From Saccharina japonica (Eukaryota; Sar; Phaeophyceae; Laminariales; Laminariaceae): a stretch of DNA of 64,000 nt. The position numbers and the translations under genes are program-made. Position 1 is the first letter of the stretch. The number at the start of each line of letters is the position of its first letter. Of the stretch, positions 60,101 through 64,000 are shown piece after piece. Under the pieces are notes generated by a model that was given only the letters and a program-made list of their open reading frames with translations, did not search any database and had not been told where the DNA came from. The DNA is taken from NCBI GenBank assembly GCA_008828725.1, contig MEHQ01003403.1, positions 124,001 through 188,000 of the forward strand, read 5' to 3'.

Positions 60101-63100
60101 TAAGAGTTGCATGCTATTCTACGGCGTTATCGCAATAAACAGGCTTCCCCCCCTGTCAGGCTTCTGGATGGGTTTGTATCGTGTTGTCGGCCGCACGCCA
60201 CACGCCGCATTACATGAAAAAGATAAACTAAAAAGTAGCCCTAACCCTTCAGACTGTAGTGCAGTGACTTGGTTATAGTGTAGCGACAAAAAAAAGCGAG
60301 AACTGCTGTGCCATGTGTACGAAGTATGTGATTAAAATCAACACAAACCTTGTACGAAGTATTCCATAAAGAGCGTTCAACACGATTACGGGGCACCACA
60401 GTAATCAGGACATCAGGACCCATCAAAGACATGTTTACTAATCGTATTTGGTCGTGATTTCTATGTTCCCCCGTATTATTACAGGGGAGTATAGTAAATA
60501 GGACCTACGGTATACACAAAGACCTATATGTTTCCCTATTTTTACTAACAATATTTGGTCCTACGTATTTATTGTGGTCCTCCGTAATAGTGCAGCAGGA
60601 CAACCACCAGCATACTCCGCGCATGTCGTGCACCTCCTTACGTCGCGATTCGGACATCCGCCCTACAAACCCAGAACGTAGCCTGTTGACCCCTTAAGAA
60701 CCGGTCCCCCGTTTTGGGGTACAAACTACTTGGAATTAGTGTGGGATATTTTTTGTAGTTATGAATGGGTCAAGGCTGATGCTGTAAAAAGCAGGAACAA
60801 TCCTCTTTCCACAGTTTTGCCCTCTCAAGTCTGATAGTTCCGAACGGATTTCCGGTAACTGGGGTATCCCTCTTTATGTTAAGGAGCATGCGCCCGGCTA
60901 AAGTGGTAGGGTTGTTTTAGACGAAACGTCGGCGCTATTACTATTAATAGACGCCTGTTTGCTATATACAGGCTGGTGCTGGTACCAAGCCAGGCTCCCT
61001 CTGTAGGCTAGAAGGACCCTCCTTTAAACAATGTTCTCTGGACATTAAATCACCCCACGAAAGCGAGATACCGAGTGCAGCGGCACAGTGACAGTAGGGG
61101 CAACACTAAGGGTAACAGTAACAGTGACCGTAACAGCAACATCCGCGGTAATAGTAGCGGTAACTCTAACGGTAACGGCGACGATCACAGTAGCGGTAAC
61201 ATCAATCGATAAAATCAACGGGAACAGATACCGGCAAAGATAACCGCAACAGTAACGGTGGGAACAGTAACAGTACCGGCAACAGTTTACGGTTACGGTA
61301 ATAGTGACAGTAACGTTACCTACCACGGTAGCAGTAGTAACGGCAACAAAATCAGCGAAGACAACGGTAACATCAACAATAACGGTCTTCAACAGTACGG
61401 TAACATAAAAAAACGGCATAAAAACGCACATCAGGGTTTCCCTTAAGGTAGGCTTCCCATCTTCGCGACCACGTAGTGTGGGGGTCCAATTGCCATTCCA
61501 CATCGTACGTGAAGATAACCTGTGCAGGAAGTACCGCAGGGGAGAGGAAGGTTTATCGACTGTCGACACTCACGTAGCAGTCTGTACAGTATACAGTGTG
61601 CCACAGTACCATATAACAGGTATACTTGATACATCATGAATTGCCTGGGGGCCAGCAACCGCTGGCCAGCTACAAGCAACAGCCCTGTCCGTTCGCGTGT
61701 TCTACCAGTCTGCCAGCACTGTTCCGTGCTGTACCCACTTGGTATTCCAACTCACGCGGTCAGCCAAACAGTGTGTCGTTGCTGTTCTTTTAGTCCAATA
61801 ATATGAACCAAAAGCCTACTTGTCTCTAGAACGACAAACAGCAGATTATTTTCGGAACGGTTCCCGATCTCTAAAAATCTTCTTCACGACGTTATCACAC
61901 ACAACAGCAACAGCAGTATTCAATTAATCAGTCATCAGAAATACGAATGTCAAAACCAAAAGTGGATCGAGACCACACGCGAGACCACGCCAAGAGCATG
62001 CGGTTATTACTGCTGTACCGGTAACAGTTACCCTTAACACAGCAATACCAAACGGATTATCAGTAAAAATTACCTCTCCCGCCTCCTCGACTGACTGCGG
62101 GTTGGGCGTAGTCGTGCTGCCCTTCTTCAAGCAAGTGCGGAGACTGATGGGGCCTTCTTCTTGTTTTTCTAGATTGCGTTCTTGGTCTTGACCTTCAGCG
62201 AGATGGCGTGCTCGCCTTCGGCTGCGGCTCCGGCGGCTCCTCCCTCCTCGCTCCACGGCATCCCCGCTCTCCGCCTCCAGAGACAAATTCTCCCTTTGAT
62301 CACCACTGGAGACGAACGAATCACACGGTGCACCATGGGTACCAATCAACCAATCAGTGTGTACACGCAGGGGAGGATAATTGGTTGGATGAGATTGGTG
62401 GTATTCAACGAATTGGGTCAGCTTTTTCATTATGAATGAATAATGCCCTACACATTGTCGGAAGGCAAATAATACAATAAATCAATCAATCACACCGTGA
62501 ATGTATTGATATAATCCAAACAATCACACGATGGATGGACGGGTGTCAACCAATCATACGATGGGTACTAATCAACCAATCATGCCGTGAACGTATGGAT
62601 AGCAATCAACCAATCACACGATGGATGGACGGGTATAAACCAATCATACGATGGGTACCAATCAACCAATCATGCCGTTGATGTATGGATAGCAATCAAC
62701 CAATCACACGATGAATGGACGGGTATCAATCAACCAATCACGCGACGGCTGTATGGATAGCAATCACCCAATCACACGATGGATGGACGGGTATCAACAA
62801 ATCATATGATGGATTTATGGATATCAACCGAATACAGTTGGGTGTGAATACCAAACAATCGCATGATGAAGGGAAACCAATCACACCATGGCTATCGACC
62901 AATGACACCATCGCGACAGACCAACAATACGATGGCCATCAACCAATGCCACAATATGGGTATGAACCCATCATACGATGGATATCTATCATACGATGAA
63001 TACCAACCAATTACAAACCGATCGACCGACAGCAGCAGCACCAGCAACAGCATAAGCAACAGCATTTTGCAGCCATCCACCCAACCACCCACCCATCTAC

Positions 63101-63327
63101 CTGCTCACCCTACCCCTCCCCCTCCAACCTCCCCTCCCACCCACCAACACACTCACCCATCCTGTTCGTGATGCTTGATGGAGGAAGGCACCACCTCGAA
63201 CGCTACCACGCGGTTCCCCTCGAAGTGGGGTGCTTGGTGGTACTTCACCAGGAAACTCAGGTGGTTGTACAGGTAGCGCTGCCCGTTGTTGTCCCGGTAC
63301 CCCACCGGAAACCCGTGGCTTGTTTTC
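51117..63327 (-). CDS. TM9SF/nonaspanin (EMP70) family membrane protein, C-terminal 478 residues, eleven exons
   Basis: Exons are 63327-63157, 62143-62074, 61519-61430, 59173-59057, 58458-58274, 56270-56093, 55114-54954, 53887-53764, 52934-52822, 52039-51851 and 51156-51117. All are GT-AG and in phase. The luminal part has [30 protein letters not shown] and WSRRWEAYL. The first membrane segment is in [20 protein letters not shown], followed by [14 protein letters not shown], the cytosolic [13 protein letters not shown] and then the remaining eight family membrane spans. The C-terminus KVD fits the KxD/E COPI/Golgi-retention signal known for TM9SFs. Family members sort membrane proteins in Golgi and endosomes. 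The N-terminal part (signal peptide and first luminal section) must lie beyond the right edge. Exon 2 has a purine-rich, weak acceptor, so its 5' end is the least certain junction. Introns contain decayed copies of exons 5 and 6. Confidence 0.94.
51186..51300. repeat. Direct duplication of about 68 bp
   Basis: Two copies of CGGCCGTTT(...)CCGTAGTGGAGAAACCTCGC in the 5'-most (higher-coordinate) part after the last TM9SF exon, within intron 10. Confidence 0.75.
51405..51655. repeat. 24 bp satellite in TM9SF intron 10
   Basis: About ten units of GGAGTTCTTCCAGTACCCCT followed by TTTT. Repetitive open frames ([16 protein letters not shown]) arise from it and are not genes. Confidence 0.95.
52125..52800. 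repeat. 32 bp satellite filling TM9SF intron 9
   Basis: About twenty diverged units of AACAGAGTAACGACCACTCA followed by TCGCTCATCGT. It occupies nearly the whole 782 bp intron between the exons ending at 52822 and starting at 52039. Confidence 0.93.
54465..54645. repeat. Minisatellite, unit about 21 bp (CTCCTCACATCTTAATGTG)
   Basis: Seven or eight copies of TGCTCCTCA(C/A)ATCTTAATG in TM9SF intron 7. An (ACA)n run lies at about 54327-54351. Confidence 0.88.
55540..55705 (-). pseudogene. Decayed copy of TM9SF exon 6
   Basis: On the minus strand it reads [16 protein letters not shown] against [16 protein letters not shown] in exon 6 (56270-56093), then runs into a stop. The flanking intron sequence is also copied: GGTGCGGCGCAATTGG and CAACCCACC(G/A)T(C/G)AGGTC(A/G)AGAG appear at both sites. 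The copy lacks the first half of the exon and its acceptor, so it cannot replace exon 6. Confidence 0.85.
55723..56007. mobile_element. TIR element carrying telomere hexamers, copy B
   Basis: Ends CGTAAATCTGCCCGCTCAG and CTGAGCGGGTAGATCTACG are inverted with two mismatches in 19. The interior matches copy A (18917-19206) along its length, including the CCCTAA hexamers at about 55887 and GAGAGGCATGCCTGCTTGG. It lies in TM9SF intron 6, next to the decayed exon 6 copy. Confidence 0.87.
56543..56630 (-). mobile_element. piggyBac-like MITE with TTAA on both sides
   Basis: TTAACCCGTTTAGAACTG at one end, CTCTCAAGGGGTTAA at the other, core ACACTAATTCCAAGTACTTT in reverse orientation to 18748-18836. 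88 bp, TM9SF intron 5. Confidence 0.8.
57250..57325 (-). pseudogene. Decayed copy of the 3' end of TM9SF exon 5 (first)
   Basis: On the minus strand it reads [17 protein letters not shown] and ends in a donor-like CAG|GTGACTTG, matching [17 protein letters not shown] with the same donor in exon 5 (58458-58274). No matching acceptor or exon 5' half was seen. Confidence 0.8.
57440..57545 (-). pseudogene. Decayed copy of the 3' end of TM9SF exon 5 (second)
   Basis: CAGCCCTGCCAACAG|GTGACC on the minus strand keeps the exon 5 end exactly, while only a few codons before it survive. The downstream intron words AGTCGGCGTGCAATTCAGGC and GATGAGCA-like sequence are shared with 58230-58268, showing that exon end and intron were copied together. 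Confidence 0.78.
57693..57952. mobile_element. Possible hAT-like TIR element
   Basis: CAGGGCTGTC at the left and GACAGCCCTG at the right are perfect 10 bp inverted ends of the CAGGG type seen in hAT elements. The interior has two copies of ACGGTATTTGCACCGCACGC-like sequence (57759 and 57834). A clear 8 bp target duplication is not visible. Confidence 0.55.
58075..58162. repeat. 16 bp satellite (CTCTTTACGGTATAC)
   Basis: Six units of ACCTCTTTACGGTAT in TM9SF intron 5. Confidence 0.92.
58535..58665. repeat. 16 bp satellite (AGCAGCAGAGCACAAA)
   Basis: Seven to eight units in TM9SF intron 4. Both strands give Ala/Leu/Cys-rich repetitive frames that are not genes. Confidence 0.92.
59494..59612. 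mobile_element. Complete TATTACGGGGG-end MITE
   Basis: TATTACGGGGGACCATAGTA at the left and TACTATGCCCGCCCGTAATA at the right are inverted ends; total 119 bp. The interior AGGTTTTTGTGTGTACCGTA is shared with 200-222. TM9SF intron 3. Confidence 0.82.
60385..60589. mobile_element. Two adjoining TATTACGGGGG-end MITEs
   Basis: The first copy spans about 60385-60478 and the second about 60477-60589; they share the TATTA at the junction. The second runs TATTACAGGGGAGTATAGTA to GTGGTCCTCCGTAATA, in reverse orientation to 59494-59612. TM9SF intron 3. Confidence 0.78.
60685..60774 (+). mobile_element. piggyBac-like MITE (TTAA family)
   Basis: TTGACCCCTTAAGAACCGG, then GGGGTACAAACTACTTGGAA, then GTAGTTATGAATGGGTCAA. 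Flanking sites are TTGA and TCAA. TM9SF intron 3. Confidence 0.72.
61080..61420. repeat. Degenerate (GTAACN)n hexamer repeat
   Basis: About fifty hexamers of the type GTAACA, GTAACG or GTGACA with drift, ending about 10 bp before the exon end at 61430. TM9SF intron 3. Confidence 0.9.
62375..62480. repeat. Dispersed copy of the 10048-10490 repeat
   Basis: GAGATTGGTGGTATTCAACG, AATTGGGTCAGCTTTTTCAT and CACATTGTCGGAAGGCAAAT in the same order as 10048-10135. TM9SF intron 1. Confidence 0.85.
62485..63010. repeat. CAACCAATCACACGATGGAT satellite
   Basis: Nested units of about 20 and 60 bp built on ACCAATCA(C/T)ACGATGG and GGATAGCAATCAACC. TM9SF intron 1. Confidence 0.92.
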
Positions 63328-64000
63328 CTGCTCGCAACCGGGGACGGGGGGCATTGCGCGCATTCTTCTCGCGTCAGGGACCATGACTATTATCAAGAAT
63401 ACAAGTCTCACCTCACCACACTGCTGTGCATACAGGCAGCCCGGAGATTAGTGGTGACAATACAATATGGATGTGAACCACAACGTGTTCCTTTTCTGCT
63501 CTAGAGTATATATCCCTATAACTGCTAAAACGCGTGCTACCATAGAGTTGGCCGTTATTGGCGAACTCTACCCGACATCATTGAAACACCCTATACGTGT
63601 TTTTAATGTTATACTACTACTGTTACCGCGTACCTGGTACACTATTATACACCTTAAATAATACCAGGTAGTCGTTGTTCCTGTCGAGGTTTTATTTAGT
63701 CTCTTGGTTGATAAAATTGGTCAACATTCAATCGAACTCATCATGCCACTTTTCGGTGGCCGGTAAGGACCTGACGCCTAGACCTAGATGTATGCATAGT
63801 ACTGATACTACTACTGTGTGCAACATTATAACTGTGAGGCATCGCGTCCATTCAAACTCAGAACAACAAAAAAAAGTGACTAAAAATTGACTGAAAATCG
63901 AGTGACAATTGAACGGAAATTGAATCAAGAGTGAACAAAAACTTGAATGAAAAATGAACAAACAGTAAACGAAAATTGAACTAAACAGACTTACGACGTA
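63328..64000. other. Upstream intron of the TM9SF gene, no further exon seen
   Basis: The first exon in the window starts with one base completing a codon, so an upstream exon must exist. None with signal peptide or the LPFC-type luminal motif is visible before the edge. Two TACC(A/T)GGTA words lie at about 63630 and 63663. Confidence 0.5.

Overview
This window is eukaryotic nuclear DNA. It has GT-AG introns, about 10% protein-coding sequence by my exon models, many micro- and minisatellites, small inverted-repeat transposons, and TTAGGG-type hexamers sitting inside dispersed elements. An RWP-RK domain exon, several ordinary eukaryotic housekeeping genes, CAG/CTG runs and long repeat-filled introns would fit a photosynthetic stramenopile, for example a brown alga. 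That placement is inference and is not proven by any single gene here.

Seven genes can be supported, and six of them only appear when short exons are joined across introns. From left to right: (1) an RWP-RK transcription-factor exon (minus, 1540-1890). (2) An eight-exon amidohydrolase-2 family metal-dependent hydrolase (minus, 6276-18293), whose exons join in frame to 288 residues. (3) A CCNDBP1/GCIP-like cyclin-D-interacting protein (plus, 20490-24326, five exons, 359 residues). (4) A KDM8/JMJD5-type JmjC oxygenase (plus, 25574-29598, five exons, 561 residues). (5) A bL34 ribosomal protein, probably mitochondrial (minus, last exon 31883-32367, with a proposed first exon at 38890-39079). (6) A METTL5-like rRNA adenine-N6 methyltransferase (minus, 41135-47890, five exons, 222 residues). 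(7) The C-terminal 478 residues of a TM9SF/nonaspanin membrane protein (minus, 51117-63327, eleven exons); its 5' end lies beyond the right edge.

The genes do not form a pathway. Genes 2 and 3 are divergent over a 2.2 kb gap, 3 and 4 are in tandem, 4 and 5 converge, and 5, 6 and 7 run in the same direction. Two of them (bL34 and METTL5) belong to ribosome formation.

The non-coding part is the most unusual. Many introns, especially in genes 2 and 7, carry a tandem repeat found in no other intron of the window. Several small TIR transposon families are present: a TTAA-flanked piggyBac-like MITE with about eight copies, a family with TATTACGGGGG ends, two TIR families that carry telomere hexamers, and a TACTCGGAGTA family. 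The near-palindrome TACC(A/T)GGTA occurs at least 30 times outside exons, where about one is expected by chance. The TM9SF introns also hold decayed copies of the gene's own exons.
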